Positions 46,519 through 59,105 are shown, counted from the stretch's first letter. The stretch: 64,000 nt of DNA from Bugula neritina (GCA_964035545.1 CAXIUT010000227.1:1-64000), one strand, 5' to 3'. The notes: a model not told the origin generated them from the sequence alone. Numbers and translations are program-made.

Positions 46519-47954
46519 CCTTGTCTTTCCCCATTAACAAACTATCCTTCGTAATGCTATCCATTTTCATAGGTCATCACTCCATAGCTGATCTCATTAT
46601 TTTTGAATCTTCCTCGAAAAGATCCTCCTCCATGATACCTATACAACCCGTTCAGCTTTTAATCGTTTTTCCATTCGCCTTAGAAACTATCGCCATTCGA
46701 ATAGCGGTAAGAGCCACTCCCAAACCTTTTCCCATTTTGGATTTTACCTTCATAAAACTCCATGTCAGAATATTTTATTTGAGCTGTTCCTTTCATATCA
46801 TCTTTCTAAAATTAGCCTTGATAGTTAGTATCACTCCAATTGTATAATCCGTTTCCTTGTTTTTAAGACAAGTGATAACTACCTTCAAAATAATCTCCAT
46901 TTATATAATACACCTTTGCACTGCCTTCTATATGTGTTTTATTCCAAAATGCTTATATTTTAGTTTTGTTGGCAAAAGTAATAACTCCTCTTCCACTCTT
47001 TTTACCATTCACGAAGTTTCCCTAGTACTGCGTGCCATTGTTATAATAGTAAGTTCCTTCTCCATTCTTTTTTCCATTTTTCCACATGCCATTATAGACA
47101 TCTCCGTTGGGATATATCAACTTTCCTTTGCCTGATTTGACATCGTTGAGCCATTATCCTTAATAGATGTTTCCATTCGCATAGTAGTATCTTCCGAAGC
47201 CTTGTTTTCCGTGTTTGACTTTGCCTTAGAAGGACTATTTGTTGCTGAAGATATAGGATCCTTCGAGGAGGAGGTTTTAATTCCAGGTGCCGAAGTAGAT
47301 ATCTCCAGTTAGGTAGATATAGACTCCTTTTCCTTTTCTTTTTTAAGAAAATTATTCAACCTAACCATAATATATACTCTTATCATAGTACTACTTCTTT
47401 GTGATAGGCATTATTGAAAGCTCTTTTAAGAAAAGTTAAAACCTTTAAAGAACTGCAGGATGACACTTAACTTGAGATATTATTTGTCTTATGGGAAGGT
47501 TTATCTTTTGTATTTAAATTATCTATTGTGATTTTACATAGTTGTTGTTGGCTTGAGAGGGATCAATAGTGGTAGTAGTGATAATCACATTTTTTGTATT
47601 ATGATTTACTGTTTTATAATTATGTTGCTGAGTTGGACGTGGATCTATCACTTTTGGTAGTTCTTATTAACTTTTTAAAGGAGAAGGTCTAGGTGATATG
47701 TAAGGTTGAGATTCAACTTATCTATATGGTTGAGATTCAACTTATCTATAAGGTTCAGGCTTTTTATTGATTTATTTTGATAGTTAATGACTATGACTTT
47801 ATGATTAATTTTGTTATTCTTTGATGGTAACAATTTTATGTTGAGAAAAGCTATTAGAATGTTGACTTACACTTTAATCTTGAAGCTGTTAAATATGATA
47901 GGCATATTAAATAACTTTTTCAAGGCTAATTCTTTGTGATTTTTAGCTTATCAT
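46519..47954 (-). CDS. MORN-repeat protein, 3' end cut by telomere block
   Basis: From ATG 47952-47954 the frame holds a low-complexity N-terminus with a doubled PYREVESQ motif, then about ten MORN repeats of the pattern GxYxYxNGxxYEGEWxNG (for example YYYANGNIYEGEWLNDVKSG). UAA/UAG fall exactly on the YEGE Glu. MORN repeats bind lipids and scaffold cortical or axonemal structures. A second in-frame ATG at 47409-47411 could start a shorter form. The frame is still open at FVNGERQG when it hits the telomeric repeat at 46518, so the C-terminus and stop codon are missing. Confidence 0.85.
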
Positions 47955-48060
47955 TTTTTAGATAATAAATATAAACTTATTTATATAAGGACTGTTCAAC
48001 TTTTGTAGTACTTAATTAAGAAAAAGGTACATGTAATCTTCTTATTTATAAGAAATGTAT

Positions 48061-48899
48061 TCAGTTGAACTGGTTTTCCTTGGTTAAAGAGAAGATATCC
48101 TTTGAAATTGAGTAATCTGCTACTCGATTCAGCTTTGTTTTAAGATTAGCTTTAGTAGTGATAAATTAGATCGAGTAAAAATATTCCCATCTGGAATACT
48201 ATTTCTTAGCTATTCTAACATTCTAGCTCTGCTTAGTGCTATAAGTAGTATGTCATCTTTTAAGGAGAAATAAACGACTTTAGCCTGAATAAAACTATAA
48301 ATACCCTTCCAATACTTTATCATACTTTTTTTAACGTTAGTCATAAAGTATTTTGACTTTAGATGTGCCTTATCCAACTTCTAGAAGGATATTCTAGTTG
48401 ATGATTTATTCTATTTAAATGCCCATGCTTTTGGTGGTGTGGAGTACATTGAGTATTTATTTGAAGAGAAAGAGATAGAGTGATTTTCTTTAGGAATAGA
48501 AATGATTATTCTATTTATATTAAGATTTACTTTGATGATTTATTATAAAGAGTGATCGTTGCATTCAAAAGCAGCTTAAATTTCCCCTTATTCTTCTTTA
48601 TAACAGAAAGCCAATAGTTTACACATCCCATCGATCTATCCGAGTTGTCTGTAACTTTCCATATCTAGATAAACAGGTTCTTTACTTTAAAAAACATCGT
48701 TTTTTTTATTTTGATCTTCAGCTGTGTACAATCTTGTGGCCACTCTCTTTTGATTTTTGTTATTATCTTTGCAGATAAAGTACAAACGACCATAAGGATC
48801 TTCATAGGAACGCATCTTGGGAAAACGTTTCTCGAAGTCAGAGGGGTTCAGTTGGTAGGAGATCCCGAACTAGCTGTTTTTTTAAATTATTGAAGACAT
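48061..48899 (-). CDS. Protein of unknown function (frame-corrected)
   Basis: About 279 aa, starting MSSIIEKNSEFGISYQL. It is mixed alpha/beta in character, with RSYEDPYGRLYFICKDNN and a helical C-terminus (LKTKLNRVADYSISKDIF). One frame change is needed in a T run near 48201; without it the frame ends at 48129. No family is recognised. It is on the same strand as the MORN gene, 106 bp upstream of it. Confidence 0.55.
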
Positions 48900-49065
48900 G
48901 ATTAGAACTTACTTATAATTATAAGGCGGAGTATATTCAATACGTTATATCAAACTGGTAACAAATATCATTTGATTTATAAAATTAATACCTATTATTT
49001 TTTAAGACTTATTACTATCAGATTCGAGTATAAAAAGGAGAAGGTATAATATAAATATTAATATT

Positions 49066-50842
49066 ATGGAGAAGAAAATGATAGAGTAGTTATCGACTGA
49101 TCATCTGAAAGTAAGAGAGATAGCTGAGGTATATAGTTAACTTTAGAGAAGTACTGAGCCACTGAGCAATATAATTCGTTGTTCTTTAACCAAGAAGAAG
49201 GTTAATTTTAATTATCAGATGCCTATCAACATCAAGTCTGTGTTCCAGGTGATAGTTCAACTGACTTATCTTCTTTATTCTTGTTTATTAAAAGAGATGG
49301 ATGTTCTAGTTGGTCAGTAAAAATATGTCAAAAATCCATAAAGACAGATGATTTTGCAGTAGGTATTTATTGAGTATCTTTTGGAACTAGAAGTTAATAG
49401 AGGAACTGAAAAGGAACAGAATAAATTCAAGGAAAACTTTGTTCTTATCGAATTGAAAAAATCTAAGAGTGTTTTTGGATAGTTTGTATGTAGTTTTATT
49501 AGCAACATTAAAAAGGAATTGGGATCTTTTCTTCAAGAAATAAAAAATACTCCTGAAGGAATATACTATCGTCAGATGTAAGATTTAACCTACATAACTT
49601 AAAGTTTTTTATAGCCTCAAATAAAAACTTTATCGCCTGTTGTAGTGATACTCAGTTTATAAGAAAGTTAAATTTTTAGATAGTATAGTCAACTTCTAAA
49701 AAGTTTTAACAACTCTGTCTATGTGTCAATTAAATTTTTCAATAAAAGCAAAAATATCTACCACCAGCTGCTTAAGATATAGAATGATATGGGAATTAGT
49801 AATGTGAATAAGAAAGACTTAGTAAGTTGTGCTAAAAAGATTGAGACATTGATAGAGTAGAGTCTTAAGTTTTTGTTAATAAGCAAGATACTTTCTGCTG
49901 AGAAGTCCCCTTTCATAGGAAACTTAGATTTAATAGAAGATAAAAAATCAAAATTATTCTTTAGGATAAGTTAAAGGAAATACAATATAGAATAGAAAAT
50001 ATATGGCTAAAGTATTTGTGAAGGAACGATCGTTTCGTAAATTTTCTGATAAGGTTTTTAACAACATAATCAATTGCATAAGTAAGGGATAGTACTAAGA
50101 GCTATAATAAAAGTAGAACAAAGACGTGAAGTTAGGACAAATCGGAGGTTTGAAATAGAAGTAAAAATCTCAACGTAGTGAATGCCAAGTGTAGTATTAT
50201 TTTAGTCGTTCTATGTTGTGTGTCAAGTATGTTACAAATATTGAACTGAACATTGAAAATACTGATCTCTTGATGTTTCATTGCAACCACTTGAGTGTTT
50301 CTTGGAACAATATTGCTTTTTAGTTTGTCGATAAGATGAATAAAAATAAAAAAAGATAAAGGTATTTGGCTTTTAGAACCATCAGCTATCTAGGAGATTC
50401 AGATAAAATCATATTTAAAGTCCTGACTATGATCGATCAACTCGTTGTCTATGGCAAAGTTATAGAGCCTAATCTCAAAAGAAATATCAGAAATATGGAA
50501 GAGTATTGTCTGAGAACTTCTGAAGTTAATTAAAAATGCTAGCAACTAAAATAACTTTTTATTAAAAAGATATAATAAACCTATATGACTCTCTCTGCCT
50601 GGAAACAGTGATATTTATGATGATTTTATTTTAAATATTGACTATCAGAATGTTATGGCTGATACTCTCCGTTCTTGTAGCTTGTTTTGGAGATTTTTCT
50701 TCAAGACAAAGGCATCTTGATATTTTAAAGAATACTTTGATGAGAAAAAAGATCTGGAATTCCTGACTGGAAGAGAGGTCCTACTCGAATTTTACCATGG
50801 CTTTACATGTAGCTAAATCAAAATAGATATACCGTAATTCTC
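49066..50842 (+). CDS. Large helical protein of unknown function (frame-corrected)
   Basis: About 590 aa, all helical, starting MEKKMIEELSTDHLKVREIA. The frame is open for about 325 codons, then changes near 50045 (RKFSDKVFNNIINCIS follows) and near 50600. A UGA at about 50720 within KTKAS-YFKEYFDEK is probably another indel. The 3' end overlaps antisense open sequence of the next gene, so the exact stop is not known. No family is recognised. Confidence 0.5.
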
Positions 50843-50849
50843 TAAGAGG

Positions 50850-51913
50850 ATGGTCATCTTTGTTCTTTTCCTTTTTACTTATTTATTTTTATTCACTTCC
50901 TACAGGCTGACAACTTTTGTCCTCATTTTATTGAATAGATTTAGACGATATCATATTCTTTGCTTGATTTTTATTAGTATTACTAGTCTTTTTTTCAACT
51001 ATCTTTACTTTTTCATGGGTATTGTTGATATCTTTTTGTTCTTTATATTCAACTTGTTTAATGGCATTTATTTATTTCATGATTGGAGGTTATGTTTTTT
51101 GATTTTATTTCTTTTTAATAGGTTTGCTTTGTGATTTTTATTGAAAACTATTGGATTTTGAATCTTTTTCTGGTTTGAATATTTTTTTATGTTTGATATA
51201 AAAAGGATTAGCTCCTTTTACCTCAGGTTTTTAAATATTAGTTTGATTATTGACATTATTTATCATATTTTTCTTATTTTTTTGCTTAATTATTATCTAC
51301 TAATATTATCTTTTATCAGGTAGTGGCTATATTTATTTCCTCACCTCTTTATCTTTTACATTTTATGTCTAATTTATAATTTTATACGGATTTCTATGCT
51401 ACCTTTCTTCTTACTCTGAAGAAGAGATAATGATTTATTGTTTAACAGGTTTTTCTATTGGACTTTCAGCTGCTTTTATTCTTTAACTTTGTTGTTGATA
51501 GTATGGAAACTTGGACATCACGGGAGGTTGACTATAAGTTTGTCCAAATTGAGAAGGAGGCATATAAGGTGGATACATGGGAGGTGGAATTCCAGAATAA
51601 TAAGGATTGTAGGCATATGGACTACCCATTGGATAATGGTTGGGTATTTGACTCTGGGATTCACTATTACCTTGCATTCGATGGATATTTTTGTAATACT
51701 CACTGTAGGGATTCGGCTGAGTCATTGGATGAATATAGGGAGGATTTTAAGTTTGCATTGAATGTTGCTGAGGGTGATGATGATAGGGGTTGTATGGGTA
51801 GGGAGGATAAGGAATGTGATGATTGAACTCATAGGGTTCATTTTAATGGCTATGTCCTTGGTTATACTCTTTGCTTTGTTTGTTTTAGGCTTATTATCTC
51901 TATTTTTTATTCA
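50850..51913 (-). CDS. Pro/Tyr-rich, then Lys/Glu-rich disordered protein
   Basis: From ATG 51911-51913 a continuous table-30 frame first holds a prion-like region rich in Pro, Tyr, His, Asn and Gln (HIPYPPYPYNPYHHHPQQHS; IPPPMYPPYMPPSQFGQ). It then turns into an acidic and Lys-rich low-complexity tail. Such proteins often join RNA granules, but no RNA-binding motif is visible, so this is only a guess. Its 3' end is not fixed because the frame stays open into the convergent gene. Confidence 0.5.
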
Positions 51914-51981
51914 TTCGTAATTTTTATAATTATCTTGGCTCACTATTAGTCAATATTAATGATTTATTTTTTATCTGATCA

Positions 51982-52622
51982 TCACTGCTTGTTATGCAAA
52001 AAGACTGTTTTTCTGAGAAATTGGGGATTATCGATTTCTTGACTGAGAAAAGCAACAACTCCTTCGCTATCTGCTGGGCTTTCACTCCATCCTTTTTAAT
52101 CAGCTTCAACCGAACTTGCTCCTACTTTGAACTTCCATAGACATATAGCTGTAAAATTAAGTTCTGACTGATTTAGTGCTGCAACACATTGGTGATGACA
52201 CTTAGATCTTTCTTTGTTGGCAAATCCTTCGTTTTCAAAAAGAGGTTTACCTTAATTACTATTTAGAAGTCCATAAGAAAAGAAACTTATAAATCTTTTT
52301 ACTCCCTTAGTAGATTTATTATTACTTTTTGTGCCATTTTCTGAGCTACAAGATTGGTAAATTGCTGGTGTCTATCTTATGACTAGCCTTCTCTCACTCC
52401 AAAACAACTAATAACTGCATCTTTTCCTTCCAAACATTAGTCCCAGACCTCAGGAGAAAGAGCGTCACCTTCAATAAATCTGAGGAAGATAGAATTGATT
52501 GCGAATGAAGCTGCTGATCTAACTAAACAATGAACTTAGTAGTTTTTTATCAAAAGAGGAATTATTTCTTTGGCAATGTTTCCATTGGCACCAACCACTA
52601 TTACCTTCTTGCGGTCCATCAT
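51982..52622 (-). CDS. NAD(P)-binding atypical SDR/NmrA-like protein (frame-corrected)
   Basis: About 215 aa. The N-terminus has a Rossmann motif KKVIVVGANGNIAKEIIP (GxxGxxA variant), then HCLVRS, FIEGDALSPEVWDECLEGKD and AVISCFGV, the pattern of NAD(P)H-binding atypical SDRs. The second half has RFISFFSYGLLNS and a C-terminal helix typical of the fold. One frame change near 52335 is needed. The substrate, if any, is unknown. Confidence 0.72.
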
Positions 52623-52663
52623 GATAAGATATGTGTAAATAACAATAATACGACAGTTATATA

Positions 52664-54319
52664 TCAGATCCAGGTAACCCAGTTTCCTCTTTTCCAGATT
52701 CCTTTCATTTCTCTTCCCTCAGTAATTTCAACACCTTCTCCTTCCTGAACTCCTCCTTTCCAACCGCCTATATATCTCACTCCATCACTCCACTTGAATT
52801 CACCCTTTCCATGTGGTAATCCGCCTTAATACTGACCATCGTAATAAGTTAAGTCTGGCATTAGGTGCTTACCAACTAATCTTTATCCCTGTTTAAATAC
52901 ACCAATAAAAGATTATCCATTGCGATATTTAAGACTGCCTTACCCATCAAAAATGCCTTACTTGAACTCTCCTTAATAGATAAAATCTCCTTCTTCAAGG
53001 TAGCCTCTACCATGATATTTATCATTTACAAACTATCCTTTGTAGTTAATTCTTGTTTGTTTGAAGGTTTACTCTCCTTTTCCATGTTTTTTATCACATC
53101 TCCATTCACCCGAGTAAACAAGAATAGCATTTTCAAAAGTGCCCTGTCCATGAGCCATTCCATTCGAAATCTACCCTTCATAGTAAGACTGAGGAGTAAG
53201 TAGTCTTCCATACCCCCACATGTTGTCGTCCTGCCAAGTCCCTTCATAGTATGAACCATCCTTACTGTAAACAAAAGTACCCTTACCTGACCTCATACCT
53301 TCTTCAAACGTACCGTAGTAAACTCCATTATGATATTTAAAAGGTCCCTAGTCTCTTTTTTGAAATCCTGAAAGCATCTGTAAACCTGGAGGATATTCTA
53401 TTCTTTTCATTTGTTTTAGCAATTTGCAAACATGAGGATGAGGTTATGGAAAAGCTTTTACCTTTTCAATAGGTTTATTTGATGATATTAGCCTGGATGT
53501 TCCTCCTGAAAAATTGCTATTTATACTTACCTGACTAAGAGAAAGGTTTCTCTAGCTGACCTGACTAGTTGAAAGGACTCTAGACTCTGAATAAATCGAT
53601 GATCTAAGAGTCGAACTGCCTTCATTTGCTAGTAACTCTTTGAAGCGGTCATAGTATCCAATGACAAAGGTTCTAAAATATTATTTTAACTAATCAAACT
53701 TATTTTGTTCTTGTAGAGATGATTTATAAGTGGTTTTATTGGCTTTAGCTGTAGATATTTTAGATCTAATAGAGATAATGGCTGCTCTGACTTTGAAGAC
53801 CTTGGCATTTTTTTTGACGAGATCTTCTAGTGATTGTTTATTTCCTTTATCATCGTTGCTAAATAGTTTTGAGAAAAAGGATTCCTGTTGACTTTTTTCA
53901 TAGAGGTATTCATTCAGTATTTTTTTAATACTCATCATTTCTTCGTCAAACATATTCATTTATTTATCAAAGGCTTAGAGATAGATGCAGCGATAGCTAT
54001 CGGTAATTTATTTAAAAAGATCTGTGAGTATTTAAAAGTCAGCAGTCAATACTCTACTTTGTTCTCTGTAGAAAGATTTGTGTTAGTTGATATAATTTTC
54101 TGAATCTTGGATTCCTTTTTCTAGTCTGGGAATGAGCTATTGTGAGGAAGAGTACTAGTAAAAATCTTTTGTCCGATATATATAATTGCCATGTTGGGTG
54201 AAATGTAGATTTTATTTTGCTTTACATTATTCACATATCTTACGATTAGTACAGTTTTAAATAGTACATACAAAGGCAAGAGGCTGACGATGTTTTTGAC
54301 AAGTTTGCTAATCACTCAT
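52664..54319 (-). CDS. B-box/coiled-coil/MORN-repeat fusion protein
   Basis: An intact 551-aa frame. Residues 5-45 form a B-box-like zinc finger (CQKHRQPLAFVC ... CTNRKICEECK ... H). Residues 60-190 are a coiled coil and residues 190-280 are Ser-rich and disordered. From about 290 on there are at least nine MORN units (GTFVYSKDGSYYEGTWQDDN; FIYEGEFKEGIFDGEG), ending in WVTWI. It looks like a TRIM-type scaffold in which MORN repeats replace the usual C-terminal domain. A GTAAGT...TTTTCAG stretch at about 53486-53510 resembles an intron but is in frame without splicing. Confidence 0.85.
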
Positions 54320-54457
54320 TTTATTATTGTTTATTATTCATTAATATCAACATCAATAACTAATAGGTATAGTTTAAAACAAATCTAGAAGTTAAAGTTT
54401 ATCTTTAAAATGTTTACTCATAATTGTTAGTTTATAATTATATTGCCTCATAATAAT

Positions 54458-55099
54458 ATGATACTACCTCCAACAGTACTATTCCTCTATTGCCTCATAC
54501 TTACATCCTTTACACAAGATGCCTTGATATCACCCTCTTCACCTTTCGAAATAGTCTTCAATCAATCACAACCTATTTCGTAGTCATACTTGATAGAAGT
54601 TGATATTGAAAAGTTCTAACAAAATTGGGCTGCAGTCGTATCTTACTTTCAAGCTAGAAACAATGATGCGATAGTTGAGGTATAGTTCTATATTGTATCC
54701 AAATAAGATCCTACACAAGTATATCAAAGGTTGAACAAATGCAGATTCTAAAAGAATAGACCTCATTGGTGTAGAATAGGACATAATACTCCGCCTATCA
54801 ACTTGAACTACCACCTTCTCAAAGTAGGTCTTTAGTGTCCAAGAGATTGTCAATTTTAAGTGGGAATAGGAATGACTGAAAGCAAATGGAATGGCCAATC
54901 TTTTCCAGCTATTCAGGGAAAGTAAATATCTGGTGGTCCTCTGTCAATGAGCAAGATGAATGCAGCTCTAAAGATAGGAGGATGGATGCTTTTGACTCTT
55001 CTTTTGATTTTAGGAGCAATTAAGTTCGCAGTGAAAGTGGCTGATTGGGTGGATAGACCTAAGTAAAAGAATATAAGAACTAAAACAAAAAAGGAATGA
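54458..55099 (+). CDS. Type I membrane protein of unknown function
   Basis: An intact 213-aa frame with an N-terminal signal peptide (MILPPTVLFLYCLILTSFTQ), a lumenal or external domain with four Cys (KCRF ... WCRIG ... CPRDCQF), and one C-terminal membrane span (GGWMLLTLLLILGAIKFAV) followed by a Lys-rich tail (RTKTKKE). It is the last gene of C5, 49 bp from the telomere. No family is recognised. Confidence 0.68.
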
Positions 55100-55147
55100 T
55101 ATTTAAAATAATCTATCAAAATTATCATAATATAAAGAAAATAATCA

Positions 55148-55234
55148 TTGGGGTTGGGGGTTGGGGTTGGGGTTGGGGTTGGGGTTGGGGTTGGGGTTGG
55201 GGTTGGGGTTGGGGTTGGGGTTGGGGTTGGGGTT
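55148..55234. repeat. Telomeric repeat block T7 (GGGGTT)n, right telomere of piece C5
   Basis: About 14 GGGGTT units form the right end of C5. To the right they abut an open coding frame with no spacer and no CCCCAA block. Confidence 0.95.
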
Positions 55235-58087
55235 GTTCCATAGATATCCTTATTTGCATTTGATACAAAGTCCTTAGTGGTAATTTAGGCAGTTATCAAT
55301 AGTTTATGAGCACATTCCGTCAACAACTTGATAGTTATTGGCACATTATAGACAAAAAGGAACTCCTTTGATGAGATGGTACTTTTGGCAGTGATATATT
55401 TTGGTTGTATGTAGTGAAAAAGATTTAAACGATTTGACTGTTGTTTGTTTGTTTGATGGTGTGTAGCCCAGAGTTATTATGAAGTTAGAGTAATATTCAT
55501 TTGAATATTTCTTAGATATAAGTAATTTACCTATGATCTATTGACTATGAGATCCATCCAACCATTATCTCTATTGTCTATTACTGAGTAAAAATGCTAT
55601 AAAAGTAGAATGCTGTAAAAATGAAGAATATCTTGATTTTATTTTAGCTAGTATCTCAAAAAACTATAAAGATTGAGATAATTTCTACCATGGTATTTGC
55701 TAATATTATGTATTGTCCATTCTTAGATAGTATCCTTGCTTTTAAGTCAGATAAAATTATCTTTTGCTTTCTATTGAAGGTTTTATTTATTTTTACTTAA
55801 AAAGTATTGTAATTTAGTGGTATACTTTTATTGGTATTTTGAATTTAAGAGTTCTTTTCTATTCTAGAAGGACTATTATTAGAAAATTGTTGGGGTTTTT
55901 TGTTTAAATTTTTTAGATAGAAAAAATATTGAAGGATTCTTATTTTATGGAAAGCTATTATTTGATGATATTGTTTATGCGTTTAAAATAATCATGATTT
56001 GGTGTGCTTAACTGATGAGAAGATATTTAGTTTTTGAATGTTCTGTATAATATGATGATTGACTATTATTTTTAAATCAAAGCTTAGTAGATGATACTAG
56101 CACTTTAATAGATAATATGATAAAAATGACTGTTTTACTGATATTATTTATAATTGATTTGTTGATTATTATTATGAATGGCTGTTAGTTGTTCAGTTAT
56201 TTTTTAGTTATAGATATTATTTTTAATAAAAGTCATTTAGTTGAGTTGATTATTAATAACTGGTGATTGGTTTTTGTAGCAACTTGTCAGGAAGTATTAC
56301 TTTAATATCACTTAAACATTGATTCCGCCCAATTCGATGACTTAGTAGTTAATTTTATAACAAAATATTTATGTGCTAGACATAAATTTTATTATCTATT
56401 AATACTTTTTCATACAAGTCTTATCGTTTATATGGTCAACTTATAAACAATTTTATGAATATTTGTTGAAACCTTTCAATGAGGGAGAATGTAACTATAA
56501 TATTTATACTAATTTTAAAGTATAGGGAGATTCTTGAGAGTATGGAGCCAAATTATTATCCACTACTTTAGGAATATTTTATAATTAAGTTTTTATCAAA
56601 GATAAAGGACCTCTCCTAGCTTTTTACTCACTCTTTAAATATGATATCTTAGTATCAGTGATATTGACATAGCTATTAGTGTTGACTTAAACTAAAAAGT
56701 TGAATATTTTGAGGACAGAGCCGTCAGAAAGTGGAAAATTGAATTTCATTGAAAAGGTAAGTTAAAAATATCTATAGTTTTTATCGTCTGTCCATCTTGA
56801 CATCTTCTACACTGTGCTGTTTTTAGGAACTCTTTTCACTGAACGGACTATCTGAATTATAGACTTGTATTTCGGGTTAGAAGTATACTACTTAGGAAGA
56901 ATTAGCTGTCTGTTTTAAGCATCAATCTATGGCGACTGATTTTATATCTATTGTTAATTGGCTTTATCCTTCGTATCTTTACTTTTAGAAGTTATTTTAT
57001 CAACAGAAGTATTTTTAATTATTTAGATAGGTTTTGAAGAATTTTATGATTTGATATTGTCAATTATATTTATTGTTATTTTTTATTGTTATTTTTATTT
57101 CTAAGATTCTTTTTAGTCATTATTATAGGAAATAAAATTGTTATTATTTAAAGTTTATTGTTTTTATTTTTACTATTTTTATTACCTCTTAGTTTATTAG
57201 TTTTATTTTTTTATTTATTTGTTAGTTTATTAGTTTTATTTCTTTATTTATTTGTTAGTTTATGAGTTTTATTTTTAATCTTTTTTACTTGTTTTTTCTT
57301 CTACTTTTTTAGAATTGTTTTATTTTTTAGTTTTTGTGGATGATTTATTTTAATAATGAGATTTTTATTTGAATCCTTCGGGAGCAGTGACTATTTTGAG
57401 TTAGTTATTATCGATTTCTACCAAAAATAAATATTTTTATTCTGAAGTGCATCCATAAGTGATGTTATATCTGACGATATTAACTATTGCTTCTTTTTTA
57501 ACTATCCAGCTGTAATCTACATTTTTGATTGCACAATTTTTAAGATTTTATCCATACATATTTAAGAGTAAAAGGTTTATTTTCGGAAGAAATATATCTT
57601 CTTCTATTTTATTTGTTATATTTATATTTTTAAACTGAGATAGTTGAGGACATCTAGAGTTATTTAAAACAATAGATTTGTTCGTACCATCTTTTTATCT
57701 CAATCTTAATTATTATTTCTATTTTGACTACTACCTCTTCTTTATGCTTTTATCTTATTTATTACTAGTTTCACTAGTTTATGATTATTTTATATTCGAG
57801 ATGAGATGTTGAGCCAGTGAAGAGTCAGATGCTTGGAAGTCGACTATTAAAAATTGATTATTTGATTTGCTGATTGAAAAGATAAATTTGGAATATTTAT
57901 ATTATTTACTTATTTATTTTTTAAAGTAGATGCAGTAGGTATAATTTTTTATAAATTAAGACAATGCTTCTATCTAAGAATGAGGAGAGGCATAATGATT
58001 TTGAATTGATACTGCATAACCGGTTGAAAAAATAGGGTTTAGAGTTATTTGATTTATATCAATAGAAACTTATTAATTCTCAACCAT
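55235..58087 (-). CDS. Large protein with Glu/Lys repeat and Cys-rich end, 3' end cut by telomere block
   Basis: A single uninterrupted frame of 951 codons runs from ATG 58085-58087 to the last base before the telomeric block, with no UGA. Residues around 290-350 are a Lys/Glu/Asn low-complexity array with TNKEIKKENEE repeated. The C-terminal 55 residues have paired Cys (FCLECANNY ... GLCIKCKEGYLW), like the Cys-rich repeats of ciliate surface proteins. No signal peptide is visible. Because the frame ends in the repeat, more Cys units may be missing. The lack of any frame break across 2.85 kb shows that local sequence quality is good. Confidence 0.68.
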
Positions 58088-58463
58088 TTATAATTATTAT
58101 TATTATTATTATTACTCAGATTTGCCTTAAAAAGATATATTAGTAGATTTGTAAGTGATATTATCTTAAGTTTTAATATTTTTTGACCCATTATCTTGAG
58201 ATAAGTTTTACTCTTAATTATCTTTTTTAATTTATGTAGTTTATTCCTTTGAATTTAACTTTTTATCTATTGTTTTTTAGTTATTTTATAATGAAGATAT
58301 ATCAAGAGCCATAAGGTCATTTTATTCGGCTTGATATTTATAAGAAACAACACCTTTTTGTTGATTAAGATAGAAAAGAGTTATATTAAATGTTTTATTG
58401 TTTTATTTCCAAAATCCTTTCATATACTTTTATTTTAACATCTTTTTGAAATATCTACCTAAC
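58088..58463. other. Divergent AT-rich spacer
   Basis: A 376-bp spacer between two divergent genes, with a short (TTA)n microsatellite at about 58094-58113. I see no gene or RNA in it; promoters for both sides are presumed. Confidence 0.4.
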
Positions 58464-59105
58464 ATGTTTCCGATTTTCAATCCTGCGTCACTATCTAAAT
58501 CATTCCAACTCTATTGGCTTAATAAACTATATCTGATAGATACTATCTCCATATAACTGATCCTACCTTCATCAGCCTAAATCGCAAACATAAGATCTAC
58601 AAAACCTTTAGGACTATCTATCTAGTAGGTTAAACGATATATAGATAAAACTATTTACTAATGCTTATATTTAGTAGAACATTTATAGAAAGGAATTGAT
58701 GTTCCTGAAGGCATTATTTTCTGTTGGATTGACTAAGCTCTTTGATAAAGAGAACTTTTGCTGAGAAAAGTATGATTAGCTAGAGAAGTATAGTTTAGCC
58801 AATCGACCCAGATTTCTAAATTTTATGCTAAATATTTTTTGCCTTCTTTGAGCAGTAAATCTGGCTTTACAGCTTAGTGTAGATCTGGTTAGAAATTACT
58901 CAGCTTTTCTATTTCTATATTGAATCCTGTATTAAAACTATTATACTTGGATGAAAACAAGCTCCATTTATTAGTTGGTAACTTGATTAACACTTTTAGC
59001 AGTCAAAACCTTGGAAGTATTATGCACAATGTGGTATATCGAAGAGACAGTTATTGCGATAGAGATGCATGTTTTATGAACATTGGGTGCATAGTTTTTA
59101 TTTGA
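58464..59105 (+). CDS. Protein of unknown function (frame-corrected)
   Basis: Starts MFPIFNPASLSKSFQLYWLN and reads openly for 97 codons. After a frame change near 58740 it continues as FAEKSMISERSIVEPIDPDF and a hydrophobic/aromatic helix, and after a second change near 58950 as LLVGNLINTFSSQNLGSIMH to UGA at 59105. No family is recognised. Confidence 0.45.

Noticed and set aside
50850-51134. Phe/Leu-rich plus-strand frame that looks like a membrane protein
   Set aside because: It is the antisense of Lys/Asn-rich codons of the minus-strand disordered gene; T-rich antisense always looks hydrophobic here.
53486-53510. 25-nt GTAAGT...TTTCAG intron in the B-box/MORN gene
   Set aside because: The frame is intact only if the segment is kept, and its 3' end differs from the TAG ends of the supported introns.
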